Shown: one piece after another, positions 1-10,632 of the stretch
Numbering within the stretch: position 1 is the stretch's first letter
Layout: each line of letters opens with the position of its first letter
Source of the DNA: Hygrophila difformis
Lineage: Eukaryota > Streptophyta > Magnoliopsida > Lamiales > Acanthaceae
Direction: 5' to 3'
Length of the DNA stretch: 64,000 bases
NCBI GenBank assembly: GCA_030278955.1
Contig: JAOANR010000003.1
Span: forward strand, 24,443,227 to 24,507,226
Position numbers and translations under genes: made by a program
The notes under the pieces: model-generated
Seen by the model: the letters and a program-made list of their open reading frames with translations, nothing else
Databases searched by the model: none
What the model was told of the DNA's origin: nothing

Positions 1-1
1 A

Positions 2-409
2 AATCAAAAGGTGTTTGTAGCAAAGGCTGCTGAAGTTGTTAAGAAGGTTGTTGAAACAACTGGTCCACAACCAGTCAGACAAATCTACAAGAAGAGATAT
101 ATGCCAAGGTTTCAACAACACAAAGACTGTGCCTACTGCAAGTTCACTGGACACAATGTCGATACATGCAATTTGTTAGTGAAGGATTTTCTACGTGGTA
201 AACCAGTTGTGTGGCCATCAGAGGCACTTCAGAAGCGTATTAAGTTCAGAAGAGTATGGGTTCCAAAGATGTCACAATGCAACTGTCTGCTGAACAATGG
301 AATTGAAGATGTGCAACACATGTTGATATCTAAACGACTGGCAGACAACCTCATAAAGTCCCTTGATAGAGAAAAGTTTGAGGAGATGAGAAAACTCCTT
401 ACTCACTAA
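2..409 (+). pseudogene. Copia (SIRE-like) gag fragment with zinc knuckle, open to the window edge
   Basis: The frame is open from the window edge and ends at TAA. It contains one CCHC zinc knuckle of the form CX2CX4HX4C (residues 40, 43, 48 and 53 counted from the GTG at 11), the nucleic-acid-binding part of a retrotransposon Gag. A WVPK-containing stretch follows and the frame stops about 80 residues after the knuckle, with no protease, integrase or RT before the purine tracts and LTR. Most of pol is therefore deleted. The SIRE-like call rests on the repeated purine tracts and the style of the LTR that follow. The element's 5' half lies outside the window. Confidence 0.6.
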
Positions 410-471
410 AGGATTTATGAAGGTAATGATTCCTCTACCCTTTATTGTTTTTATTTGGAAGGCATCAATCA

Positions 472-788
472 CAAAGGGGGAGAAATCAACAAGCAAGGGG
501 GAGCAAGAAAATGATGAGTTTGAGTTGGTGTGAAGTTTTGCTTGGAAACTATTGATGAACAAGAAGCTCGTGCCTTAGAAAAAGGGGTAGAACACCGATG
601 CATGTTCCTATGGATGATTCTATGTTGTGGGAACTACTGTGGAACAACCAGAAAAAGGTATAGAAGTTATTGTTGAATGATCATACCAAAAAGGGGGAGA
701 AATGATGATGGTATGCTTATCTGAAGAAACATGTTGACCGTGAACATCATGATTTTGTTTTGGTCGATCATCTCCACAAAGGGGTAGA
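472..788 (+). other. Repeated polypurine tracts before a Copia 3' LTR
   Basis: Four purine-rich tracts of the AAAGGGG(G)AGA type occur at about 472-485, 492-510, 687-705 and 777-788. The last directly abuts the TGTTAGG start of the LTR and is the best candidate for the plus-strand primer. Multiple AAGGGGGAG tracts before the 3' LTR are known from SIRE/Maximus Copia elements. No coding frame is supported between 410 and 789. Confidence 0.6.
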
Positions 789-789
789 T

Positions 790-1948
790 TGTTAGGTCCA
801 GATTTGGACAGAATTGTGAAGATGATCGAGGTTGCGATGATGTTGTCAACATGGGTGAAAACAGCTGACGCTCGAGAGCTGGAGGACAAAATGAACAGTT
901 GATGTGGCAAAGTTTTATAATAGATTATGCAAATAATCATTTTGTGCTTAAAGTTGTGCAGATGTTCGTTGTGTGCGGGATGTGAACACAACCATGTCTG
1001 CTACCAGACCCCAGCTGCAGAAAAGACAAAAGCTGTTAGGGCTACAGCTGTCTAGGTCATTTCCCCAGCCCATTGGGCCTGGATTCGAGGCCTCAGCATT
1101 TCTAGGGTATGAGATCATTTTTGGAGGCTGAGAATATATAGAGATAACATTGTATTGAGTGAGAAAACTTAGAGAGAAAAGAGGGGGCTGCTGGGTTTTG
1201 CTTGGAGAAGAAGAACATCATGTTCTTGAGGCAAATCTCTATCAAGTTGTTGTGCTAATTGGGTGGTGACCTATTATTTGTTTTTGATGGAGTTTGCTAT
1301 TAGTTTTGAGCAGTATTTTTGAGAGAAAACATCTTACCAAAACAGGGGCTGCTTGAAGGGAAGGAAAAGATGTGAAGGAAGAAGATGACTCACAAGCTGC
1401 TGTGACCAGGAAGATCAAACAACCTACACACTGCTGGGTATAATCTTTTAGGTTTTTGATCTTTCATCTTTGAGTCATTTTGATGAGATAGTTGTTAGAT
1501 CTTAGCTAGCATTTCTTCACTTTGCAAGATTTATCTTTTAGAAATGCTTAGAGCTATGTTTTTTGGTTGTTGAGTGTTTTGAACTTAACTTGGGGAGTAG
1601 CTATCACAAGGGTAGAAGCTTGCTTAGCCTAGCATTAGGATTGAAGAGTGATTTTAGCAGGTTTAGTGTCTGGTATAGGTGCTATACTCTGTTCCCTCCT
1701 GGAGTCAGTCTAGGTGACAAATCGGGAGTCCTAGTGTGGAAGGGTTGAAGAGGTTTCTATTGTAAACAGATGGGCTTACCTGTTTTCCTTGGTTGATAGT
1801 GAAATATGCCTGGATTGGGATCCCCCAGATGTAGGATCGGATGATCCGAACTGGGTAAACAAATACTGGTGTTATTTTGTTTATTCTGCAATCTGTTCTT
1901 GGCCTTGCTATCTGTTTTTGGTTGTGTGCAAGTTGTGAGCACAACGCA
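790..1948 (+). repeat. 3' LTR of a SIRE-like Copia element
   Basis: The region starts with TGTTAGG right after a purine tract and holds sequence typical of SIRE LTRs (a GATCCCCCAGATGTAGGATC-like stretch near 1818 followed by CCGAACTGGGTAAAC). It ends near the palindrome GTTGTGAGCACAAC (1932-1945) followed by GCA. A related motif, GATGTGAACACAACC, lies at about 980-995. HOTHEAD-like coding sequence begins within about 80 bp of the end. The right boundary is inferred, because the partner LTR and its TSD lie outside the window. Confidence 0.55.
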
Positions 1949-2020
1949 TATTTACAGTGTTCTTCTATCGGGACCTGTCAATTTCGATGTTAGAAAGACC
2001 AAGCAACTTAAGGAAGAGAC

Positions 2021-2395
2021 ATGCGGCTGCAGCTTATTCCTTGTAACAATTTTGTATCGACACCGTGGGGACTACACATTTGGCATTACCATGGAGAATG
2101 CCATATTAATAAGGTTGTCGACCATGATTACAAGGTGATCGGCATGGATGCCGTCCGTGTTGTCAATGGATCCATGTTTCATGCCTCGCCGGAAACTAAT
2201 CCTCAAGCCACGGTTATGATACTTGGAAGGTGAGATTTCTTGCAAAACTTAATTGGAAATAAACTTAATTTGAATTGTGATCGAAATATAGGAACTTTAT
2301 TAATTGAACTAGTAATAATTAACGACACTTGTTAATGTTTCGTGACATGCAGATACGTTGGGCAAAAGATTTTGCGGGAACAAAATGACCACTGA
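2021..2395 (+). pseudogene. HOTHEAD-like GMC oxidoreductase, last two exons only
   Basis: The C-terminal domain of a plant HOTHEAD / (R)-mandelonitrile lyase-like flavoprotein is recognisable. The first exon part runs to 2229 and contains IWHYHGEC, VVDHDYKVIG, an AVRVVNGS-like stretch and TNPQATVMILGR. A phase-2 GT-AG intron follows (2230-2352), and a terminal exon (2353-2395) encodes YVGQKILREQNDH and a TGA. In the family the first motif is normally HYHGGC, so one glycine has changed, and several other conserved positions differ. No upstream FAD-binding domain is present: the SIRE LTR ends just 5' of the homology. Within these two exons the splice sites and stop are intact. This is a 5'-truncated fragment, probably a pseudogene. 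The family call is strong; the first base of the homologous exon is uncertain. Confidence 0.72.
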
Positions 2396-2459
2396 ATTAA
2401 GTGCATCAACAACATTCTTTGTAATGCTTGTATTTTGTTTGAATACATATATGTACTAC

Positions 2460-3006
2460 TGTTAACCCAATAAAAAATATTAAGGCCCATCCGTTTATGA
2501 TCCAATTGCTAAATTGCTCGGCCCAGTTCGTAATGATATATCCGGTAGAAGGACTGAAGAAGAGGATGCGATTCACTTCACTCCGAAGGGTGAGGCACCA
2601 TACAAGGAAAGAGGATCGTAGTGAGGCACTATACATGGAAAGTATTACCATGAGTTGTCATCTAAGGAAACAAATCAGGACGAGGCACCACCAAAGGAAG
2701 AAAATCAGTGTGGAGCGCTCATGGGCTTGAGGGAACCCTGTTTCCCCAACCCTATATAAGTTTAATGTGTCACCAGAGGCAGACATCTCCAACACTCTTC
2801 AAAAGAGCCACATTGGCTTAGATCCATGGCACACATTTACTTATTTTACTTTCTTACAGCTTTATGCAATTTTACTGTTTTCTGTTTTCAATTCTCTTAC
2901 TGCTTTCTTTCAATTCCTGTAATTTGCTTTGCTATATTCCTTGTAATCTTTACCAAATTTATCAATAAAAGAGAGATTCTGTTCCTCCAAAATTTCACCG
3001 TTAACA
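2460..3006 (+). repeat. 5' LTR of the Tat element
   Basis: It is bounded by TGTTAAC and GTTAACA and preceded by the TSD ACTAC. CCTATATAAG at about 2751-2760 is a good TATA-type promoter element and AATAAAAG near 2963 a possible polyadenylation signal. It matches the downstream LTR along its length except for a roughly 22-bp extra block. Confidence 0.9.
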
Positions 3007-3008
3007 AA

Positions 3009-3026
3009 TTGGCACGCCCAGTGGGA
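3009..3026 (+). other. Primer binding site of the Tat element
   Basis: TGGCACGCCCAGTGGGAC begins 2 nt after the 5' LTR. This sequence style is common as the primer binding site of plant Gypsy elements. I did not assign the primer tRNA. Confidence 0.7.
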
Positions 3027-3060
3027 CACGATTTGAGACCATATCCGCGTCGAGTAGTGT

Positions 3061-6000
3061 ATGCGTCTTAGATCTGGAAGAGTTATTGTTGATCTTCCAC
3101 AGAAGTTTGAAGATATGTCCCTACAAGACCAGACGATCAAGCGAACATCGGATGAGGACGTTGGGGAAACGACGAACACCACTCAACCACAACAAGGGAT
3201 AATGCAGATCCCTACTCTGTCAGAACAAATGCGGTTATCGATGACTGAATTTTTGGCTGAATTCATGCTTTACTCACAAGGCACCTAATGGACGTTCTGC
3301 GGCCGGCCATGGCCGACCAAACTGACCGCATATGCAGTCCTTGCGTGTCCAGCAAGACGGGGTTGTCCCTGCAAACGGCACTGTTGTGCTGCCAAGCACC
3401 CGATATCCGAGGGCGTCAGGAGGCCAACAGCGGATTTGGGGAACCATACCTGGCCAGCCGCCACTCCAGGAGTCCGGAGGCGTGGCCAGTATGTTCCCAC
3501 ACTCATACCAGACTGCTTATGCCTTTGCTCCTACGGCACCCAGCATGCCGAATTTGGGTTACGCGGCACCTCCCGTGCCAGTCTATGCTCAATCGAGCCC
3601 TTTGATGGCAACAAGCGCTACACCAGGCTGTACGGCGGCGGACCCGGCATGGCGCCCCGACAGGGGGCACCTCATGTGCCGAACGTTCCGACCACACCCT
3701 ATGTAGCGGCGCCTCTAAACCCAGGTTGGATGCCACCAACCCTAGGGGGCAGGCGCCACAACCATGTGGAGTGGCGGCACCCATTGCAACAGCCGCCATA
3801 CCCACTCTAGCAACCATAGGAGGACAGGCACCACAACCATGTGGAATGGCCGCAGCACCTGTTACTCAAGCCATTGTTCCTCCTCCCGCCATGCCTCCTA
3901 CGCAGGCACCAGTGATCTCTCTGGAATTGCTCGCGGATATGATGCAGCAGCACTTTGGGATTCAGCTAAAGGCGATGGAGCGGCCTACGTAAAGGAAGCC
4001 ATATCCTGACTAGGTAGACACCATGCAGCCCTACCCAAGAGGTTTCAAGATGCCCGAATTCACCTCCTTTTCAGGGATGATGGCAAATCTATTGTGGAGC
4101 ATGTTGGAAGGTTCACTGCTCAGTGCGGGGAAGCAGCGGCCAATGATTGGCTGAAATTAAGATTGTTCAGCTCATCCCTCACCGGACCTGCCTTTGCATG
4201 GTTTGCTTCCTTGCGGCCTAACTCGACTCAGAATTGGGCTGACCTCAAACGTGCATTCCATGATAGGTTCTACACTCCACTATCACAGGTAAGCCTTGTA
4301 GACCTGACTAATGCCAAACAATATGCCGATGAGGCGGCAAGTACTTTTATCAGTAGTTACAACGGCATAAAGGTCGATGCCCCATAGCAATCCCGGATAG
4401 GGAAATAGCCAATATAGCAGTGGCTAATATGTTGCTAAGACTAAAAGAACATTTAATTGTGCAGGATGCGGCTGATCTTGCCCAACTGGCCGAGAGAGCG
4501 GCCCGCTTGGAAAAGTTCCTAGAGGAATAGGAAGGGAGACGTCATATGCGTCGGGTTCACTTTGATGAGGTGAGGTTCAGCGACGAAGAGGACGAACCAG
4601 TGGAAGTGGCGGTTGCGGAGCTAGTCCACACAACCAAGCCATATACTTGTGCGGCTCTCAAGCCGCCAAACAAAAAAAAGGCCAAGTATAAGCCTGATGA
4701 AGACCTCTTTGATATGAGCAGAGTGGACCAGGTGTTCGATACCTTACTCAAAGATGGCGTGATCAAGTTGCCCGAGGGGCAGAAGTTACCAGTGGCCGAA
4801 GACATTCGGGGCCGAACATTCTGTAAGTGGCATAACTCGTACACCCATAGCATTACTAAGTGCCGGAGTTTTGAAACCGCCATATTAATTTCATGTATGA
4901 AAGTGGATATAGATCCGTTCCCAAAGCTTCACGTTGTTGCTTCTGGGATCATTCCAAACCCAGATGATGGCGGCTCTAGTAGCCGGGTGGATCAAGAAGG
5001 GGAACGTGTTGAAATCAATGAACAAGATGATGACTTGTTATCGGACGTGTCTGGTGCTGAAAAAGAGAAGGAGCTGCATAAGAAACAGCCAAGATTTAGA
5101 AACATGACTGCAGAAGATTTCAAGAAAGTTCTCGAGGCAGAAGAAAAAGAACATCAGAGGAAGAAGAATCCTCCGTTAAGGATTGAGATCCCAAAGCCTG
5201 CTATGGATATCCATGACAACGGGAGGCACCAACCTGTTACTCGGGATTACAGGCAAGGAGAGGAAGTGGTGCCAACTTTAATGAGGCGTCCAGAACATCC
5301 GGCTGAGGCTGATAGATGGATGAGGAACCGGGCAGGAAGCAAGGTTACTCAAAAGGAGTCGTCACCTATGACCAGGAGTCAGTATAGGCGGGCTCAGAGA
5401 AGATATGCCAAGGAAATGCGGTAATGGGAAGCCCAGATTCATAAGTTAGAATCTTCTAAACCTCGGAAGCCAATACAACCAACTTTTTTCAGAGCCCAAG
5501 GGGAAACCTCCGGGCAGCGGAGGCCTATTCATGAGAGGCTACAGCATCCGGATAGGAAGCCTCTGTATAGGAAGCCTAGTTCCCCCAAACTACCTCGAAA
5601 GCCGGTGCATGAGCGGCTTAGAGATGATAGGGAAAGGTCACATGAGGCCTTAAGGACGCCACATCCACCATCACCTCCCTCCAAAAGGCCACATCCACCA
5701 TCACCTCCCTTCACGAGGCCACGTCCACCATCACCTCCTTACAGGAGGCCACATCCACCATCACCCTCCACCAGGAGGCCAGTGCGGGAAAGACTGCAAT
5801 GGGCAGAGCGACGGCATCCAGCGCCTCAGCCTAAGGCCACGGAACCTAGGCCTCCTCAGATAAGGAATCAGCCGACAACTTCCAGAGACAAAGGCAAAGC
5901 GGTTGCCTTGGCCGAATCAAGTAAAGGAAAGAACGCAAGCAATCTTGGGTGGATAAATTCATGGAAAAATTTAATCGCATGGGTGACCAGTGGGCAGCCA

Positions 6001-6371
6001 GAGAAATGGCTATGATTACCAGTTTCTTTGCTTACATAGCGGCCTACCAGACTGGTGAATTGGGAGGTGAACCTGACAGCTACGAGGGGTTCATGGCTTA
6101 CTGCAAAACTCTTGACGAGTCTGAGAAAATAGAAGTGCAACCTGAGATCCAACCAACCAGTGAGGTTCCACAAGTAAATTCTGGTGCGGTCACTTCCAAA
6201 GATGTGGAAGCTGCCATGGAGGCTAACCAAGAGAAGCCTAAAGTCGGCATAAATGCTATAGGCATCACGACCGAAGATCTTGACATGTTAGATGATATGG
6301 AGCTCGATGAGAGGACCAAATTGGACGATGAGGAGACTAACTTGGACGATGCTTTCTGGGTTGGCCTATAA
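3061..6371 (+). pseudogene. Tat gag, broken into several frames
   Basis: Gag-like pieces appear in order. An N-terminal segment (3061-3288) is followed by a Pro/Thr-rich region in shifting frames (about 3300-4010). The conserved retrotransposon gag fold is at 4094-4387 (a DWLKLRLFSSSLTGPAFAWF-type core). A charged segment (4546-5424) has a Cys/His-containing stretch near 4830-4870 (FCKWHNSYTHSITKC). Four tandem proline-rich repeats follow (about 5650-5790, RPHPPSPP type), then an acidic C-terminal part (5949-6371). Several stops and frame changes separate the pieces, so no full-length Gag can be made from this copy. Exact join points are not determined. Confidence 0.7.
5650..5790 (+). repeat. 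Tandem 33-nt proline-rich repeats within Tat gag
   Basis: Four consecutive copies of a roughly 33-nt unit containing CCACATCCACCATCACCTCC or a close variant encode successive RPHPPSPP-type repeats (variants RPRPPSPP and RPHPPSPS). Copies are clean at the DNA level, so the expansion looks recent relative to gag decay. Confidence 0.75.
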
Positions 6372-6671
6372 GATGAACTGATGGAAGCAGGCTATGAGTA
6401 TGGGCAAGAAGAGGATCTAACGGACCCTGTTGTGCCTATACAAGTTGTGGGGCTGGCGGCAGAGGAGGAGATCGGCGATGTTGAGTCCGAGGTATGAGAT
6501 GAAGAAGAACCATCGTTTGCTAGGCTCATCGAGTAAATGGTTGAAATGATAGCAGAACTTTCCCATCCGACCAGAGGCCTCCTTGAAGAGTTAGGTGGTT
6601 AATCCGCTCAAGGACCAGTTTTTCCACAGTTTGCCAAACCGGAGGCATCCCAGACTAGGCAACTGAAGCCT

Positions 6672-7220
6672 TTGTATATTAAAGCCCATATTGACGGGCG
6701 TCCCGTGAATAGGGTGTTCGTTGACAATAGGGCAGTGGCAAATGTGATGCCGATGTCAACTTTAAGGAAGATCGGTAAGAGTGAGAAGGATCTCATCCCC
6801 ACCAGGGTCAGGATGTGCAGCTTTGTGGGAGAAGCTACTCAACCTGCAGGCTTCATAACGGCGGATGTCAATGTGGGGTCCAAGACCATCAAAGTAGCAT
6901 TCTTTGTGGTAAACTCAAGAACTTGCTACTCGGCATTATTGGGACGCGATTGGATTCACATGGCACAATGTGTGCCATCCAGCTTACATCAACAATTTCT
7001 TTTCTGGAATGAAGACCAAATAGAGTTGGTGGAAGCAGAATCCCAACCTTTCATAGGACACGACCATAACAACGATGAGGCGGTCTTTTATTTGGAGGAC
7101 ATCCACCCTGCGTCCGCTTTAATTGGTGTGGATGTAGTCTTAGAGTCCATCGACTTTACTTCCAGCGGCTTCAAGTTACATCCTGTGGACAGCCGACAAG
7201 AGCCCTCAGGCTCCACATGA
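6672..7220 (+). pseudogene. Tat aspartic protease domain with altered active site
   Basis: A retropepsin-like domain: IDGRPVNRVFVD is followed by the active-site region and NVMPMSTLRKIG, then FFVVNSRTCYSALLGRDWIH, the conserved ALLGRDW block near the C-terminal half of the fold. Plant Tat proteases normally carry D-[NTS]-G at the catalytic aspartate; here it reads D-N-R, so the glycine is lost and activity is doubtful. It lies between gag and RT, overlapping the RT frame start by 4 nt. Confidence 0.75.
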
Positions 7221-8284
7221 TGAGTAGCCAGGACATCTACAAGGACTTGCTACAGCGGCTCGCCACCACTGAGATGATGATGGGTGCTGAAGACAAGTCC
7301 AAGAACCTGAGGGATAAAAGGCCATCTGAGTGGCCATCCCCTCTGAAGCGGACATTGCCTAGTCCGGAAGCCAATGAACCATTGGTAGACATCAACCTCG
7401 GGACAGATACAGAGCCGAAACTCACCAAGATAAGCGCTTCATTGCCCGAGGAGAAGCGGCACCAACTAGTGGAGCTGATTCAGAAGTACAAAGACTGTTT
7501 TGCGTGGCAGTACACAGACATGCCAGGACTCTCAAGAGAACTCGTGGAGCACAAGCTGCCAACTCACCCCGAGTTCAGACCTCACAAGCAACCGCCTAGA
7601 CGGTTTGATCCAGACACTATCCCAAAAATAAAGGCCGAGATTGAGAAGCTTCTTAGAGCATGTTACATTAGAACTTGTCGTTATGTGGAGTGGCTTGCAA
7701 ATATTATACCTGTTGTAAAGAAGAATGGTCAATTAAGAGTCTGTATAGATTTTAGAAATTTAAACTTGGCGACACCCAAAGATGAATATGTAATGCCTAT
7801 GGCCGATATGCTTGTTGATGCGGCCGCCGGCTACAATTTTTTGTCATTAATGGATAGTTATTCTGGATACAACCAAATCTTTATGTCTGAAACTGATGTA
7901 CACAAAACTGCTTTTCGTTGCCCGGGGCATGTCGGCATCTTCGAATGGGTGGTCATTCCTTTTGGCTTGAAGAATGCCGGGGCAACATACTAAAGGGCCA
8001 TGAACATGATTTTTCATGATTTAATTGGCCACACGCTTGAAGTTTTCATTGATGACATCGTAGTCAAATTGTGTGAATTTGGTCAGCACTTGGCCCATCT
8101 TGAGGATGCCTTCATGAGGCAACATGGATTGAAAATCAATCCAGCTAAGTGCGCTTTCGGAGTGGCGGCAGGGAACTTCTTAGGTTTCCTGGTACATGAG
8201 AGGGCATCGAGGTGGATCAGAACAAGGAAAAGGCCATCTTGGAAGCCCGCGCACCTTCCAATCTCAAGGAGCTACAGTCACTGA
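7217..8284 (+). pseudogene. Tat reverse transcriptase, fingers and palm, with one stop and a frameshift
   Basis: A Ty3/Gypsy reverse transcriptase. The connector and fingers (KLPTHPEFRPHKQPPRRFDP) lead into NGQLRVCIDFRNLN, then FLSLMDSYSGYNQI (motif with the first catalytic Asp), then IPFGLKNAGATY. An in-frame TAA at 7991-7993 interrupts the protein just before the palm segment containing FIDDIVVK, the YxDD-type active site, which continues in the same frame from 8000. A single-base loss in the G run at about 8202-8204 then moves the remaining pol sequence into the next frame. Both breaks are inactivating. Confidence 0.85.
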
Positions 8285-10632
8285 TTGGCAAAATTAATTT
8301 CCTAAGGAGATTCAGTGCTAATGCTGCAAGGAATATGAAGGCGTTCACTACCTTGCTTAAAGGAAGAAAGAACGAGACATTTCTGTGGACGGCTGAGTAT
8401 CAAGCGGCCTTCGAAGAAATAAAGAGGGCGTTGGGCAACCCTCCAGTGCTAGTACCGCCAAGGCATGGAGCGCTTCTAAAGCTATATGTGTCAGCCGCCG
8501 AAGAATCCATCGGATGCTTACTTGCACAAGATGATGAGAGCGGCAAGGAAAGATCTATCTACTACCTTAGCAAAACTCTCCAAGGGCCAGAGGTGAGATA
8601 CACCGCACTAGAGAAATTGTGCTATGCTCTAGTATACTCATGCAATAAATTAGAACATTACATGGTGCCCAGAACGGTTTATGTGATATCTCCCTTCGAC
8701 TTGGTGAGAACACTCCTGCACAAGCCGGCGTTGAAGGGTCGCCAGGCTAAATGGGCTATGAAGATTAGTCCTTTTACTCTTGTACACGTCCCTCAGAAAG
8801 CATTCAAGGGACAAGCTTTAGCTGATTTCCTAGCTCAACATCCCTCGTTAACGATGCCGAAGGATCCCAAAGAGACATCCTTCATAGGGTTCGAACCTTG
8901 GGAATTGACCTTTGATGGATCGTGTGCAAGCAGTGGCTCGGGAGCCGGTATTACGATCACTAGCCCTCTGGGGCAGCATTGGAAGCTTGCTCGGGAATTG
9001 GAACCGGGCACCACCAACAATCAAGCGGAATATGAAGCTTTGATATATGGCCTGGAGACAGCACTGCTTAAGGGTGCAAAATCCATTACAATTTTTGGAG
9101 ACTCCCAAGTCATCCTCAAGCAACTAACAGGAGAATATGAATGCAAGAGTCCAAGGTTGATTAAGTGCTATGAGACAGCACTAGAACTATTGGGCAAGTT
9201 TTTGGATGCTACCATCACCCACGTACCTAGGAATCAAAATCAAGAGACCAACGAAGCTACTCAACTTGCTTCAGGCTGGCAGACTTGTCGCCCTAGGGGG
9301 GCACCATGCATCGCCGCCGTCACAAATGAGTCTGAAGACCAACAAGAAGTCCAACCTCAAAATTCAAATGATGATTGGAGGAGCGGTATCACACTGTACC
9401 TTGAAGACCCATTATCTGGAGGAGATAGCTTGCTGAAGGTCAAATCTTTGCGGTACACATTGATCGTTGGCGAATTATTTCGAAGGGTGGTTGATGGAAT
9501 GCTTATCAAATACGTAGGTCCCGAAGAAGCTAAGCTGGTGATGGGAGAAGTCCATGAAGGGATATGCGGCTCTCATCGGTCAGGGCCTAACATGAGATGG
9601 AGTACTCATCGCCATGGGTACTTCTGGCCAACCATCATGGAAGATTGCATCATCTATGCTCAAGGTTGCAAGGCTTGCCAGAAACATGGGCCGATTCAAA
9701 GGGTACAGGCGGAAGAGTTACACACAGTCATTAAGCTTTGGCCATTTCGTGGCTGGGGGATGGACATCATTGGAAAAATTCATCCGCCATCATCTAAGAA
9801 TCACGCATTCATACTGGTGGTCACTGATTACTTCACCAAATGGGTAGAAGCATGGCCAATGAGGAAGATCGACCAAAATGATGTAATTAAGTTCGTAACT
9901 GAGCTCATACATCGATTTGGAATTCCCCAAACAATCACTGCTGATCAAGGTACTGTGTTCACTGGTGAAAAGTTTTTAGCTTTTGCTAAACAATTTGGGA
10001 TTCGCATATATCACTCCACTCCATACTACCCCCAAGCAAATGGTCAAGCTGAGGCCACCAACAAGATCTTGATAAGCATGATCAAGAAGGCAGTAGGTGA
10101 GAAACCAAGAAAATGGCACGAGGCTTTGTCAGAGGTCCTATGGGCTTACAGAAATTCTAAATCTGCAGCCACTGGATTCACACCATACTACCTGACATAT
10201 GGTCATGACGCCGTTCTACCTTTAGAGATCACAGTCCCTTCTCTAAGAGTGGCCCAACAGCATCACTTAGACTTAACTAAATATGAAGAGGCCATGTTGC
10301 AAGAGTTGGAGACTGCAGATGGTGACAAGCTTACGGCTTTGGAAAATATCCGTCGTCAAAAGGTGAGGATGGCAAGACATTATGACAAGAGGGTTCGAGG
10401 CAAAACCTTTAGCGAAGGGGACCTAGTACGGAAAGTGATTTTACCCTCGAGGATGCACGATAATGAGACAGGCAAGTGGTCTCCAAATTGGGAAGGACCA
10501 TTCATTGTAACACAAAGACTACTTAATAGTGCATACAAGCTAATAAACATCAATGGTCAAGAGCACAAACAAAGTATAAATGCAAAATATCTCAAAGTGT
10601 TCTATCCATCGGTTTGGGATAAAAGTAAATAA
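8212..10632 (+). CDS. Tat RT thumb, RNase H, second (archaeal-type) RNase H, integrase
   Basis: An 806-codon open frame. It begins in the RT thumb (SLIGKINFLRRF) and passes through the normal retroviral-type RNase H region (KLYVSAAEESIGCLLAQ to KGQALADFLAQHP). A second RNase H follows with LTFDGSCASSGSGAG, NNQAEYEALIYGLE and FGDSQVILKQL. In that domain the last catalytic Asp position reads Asn (ETNEA). The integrase has an HHCC zinc finger (H and H in HEGICGSHRSG and HRHGYFW, then CKACQKHG) and the D, D, E residues in WGMDIIG, TADQGTVF and ANGQAEATNK. A C-terminal integrase domain (WSPNWEGPFIV) ends the frame. It is open throughout but separated from the rest of pol by a frameshift. Confidence 0.88.
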   Translation: MDQNKEKAILEARAPSNLKELQSLIGKINFLRRFSANAARNMKAFTTLLKGRKNETFLWTAEYQAAFEEIKRALGNPPVLVPPRHGALLKLYVSAAEESIGCLLAQDDESGKERSIYYLSKTLQGPEVRYTALEKLCYALVYSCNKLEHYMVPRTVYVISPFDLVRTLLHKPALKGRQAKWAMKISPFTLVHVPQKAFKGQALADFLAQHPSLTMPKDPKETSFIGFEPWELTFDGSCASSGSGAGITITSPLGQHWKLARELEPGTTNNQAEYEALIYGLETALLKGAKSITIFGDSQVILKQLTGEYECKSPRLIKCYETALELLGKFLDATITHVPRNQNQETNEATQLASGWQTCRPRGAPCIAAVTNESEDQQEVQPQNSNDDWRSGITLYLEDPLSGGDSLLKVKSLRYTLIVGELFRRVVDGMLIKYVGPEEAKLVMGEVHEGICGSHRSGPNMRWSTHRHGYFWPTIMEDCIIYAQGCKACQKHGPIQRVQAEELHTVIKLWPFRGWGMDIIGKIHPPSSKNHAFILVVTDYFTKWVEAWPMRKIDQNDVIKFVTELIHRFGIPQTITADQGTVFTGEKFLAFAKQFGIRIYHSTPYYPQANGQAEATNKILISMIKKAVGEKPRKWHEALSEVLWAYRNSKSAATGFTPYYLTYGHDAVLPLEITVPSLRVAQQHHLDLTKYEEAMLQELETADGDKLTALENIRRQKVRMARHYDKRVRGKTFSEGDLVRKVILPSRMHDNETGKWSPNWEGPFIVTQRLLNSAYKLININGQEHKQSINAKYLKVFYPSVWDKSK

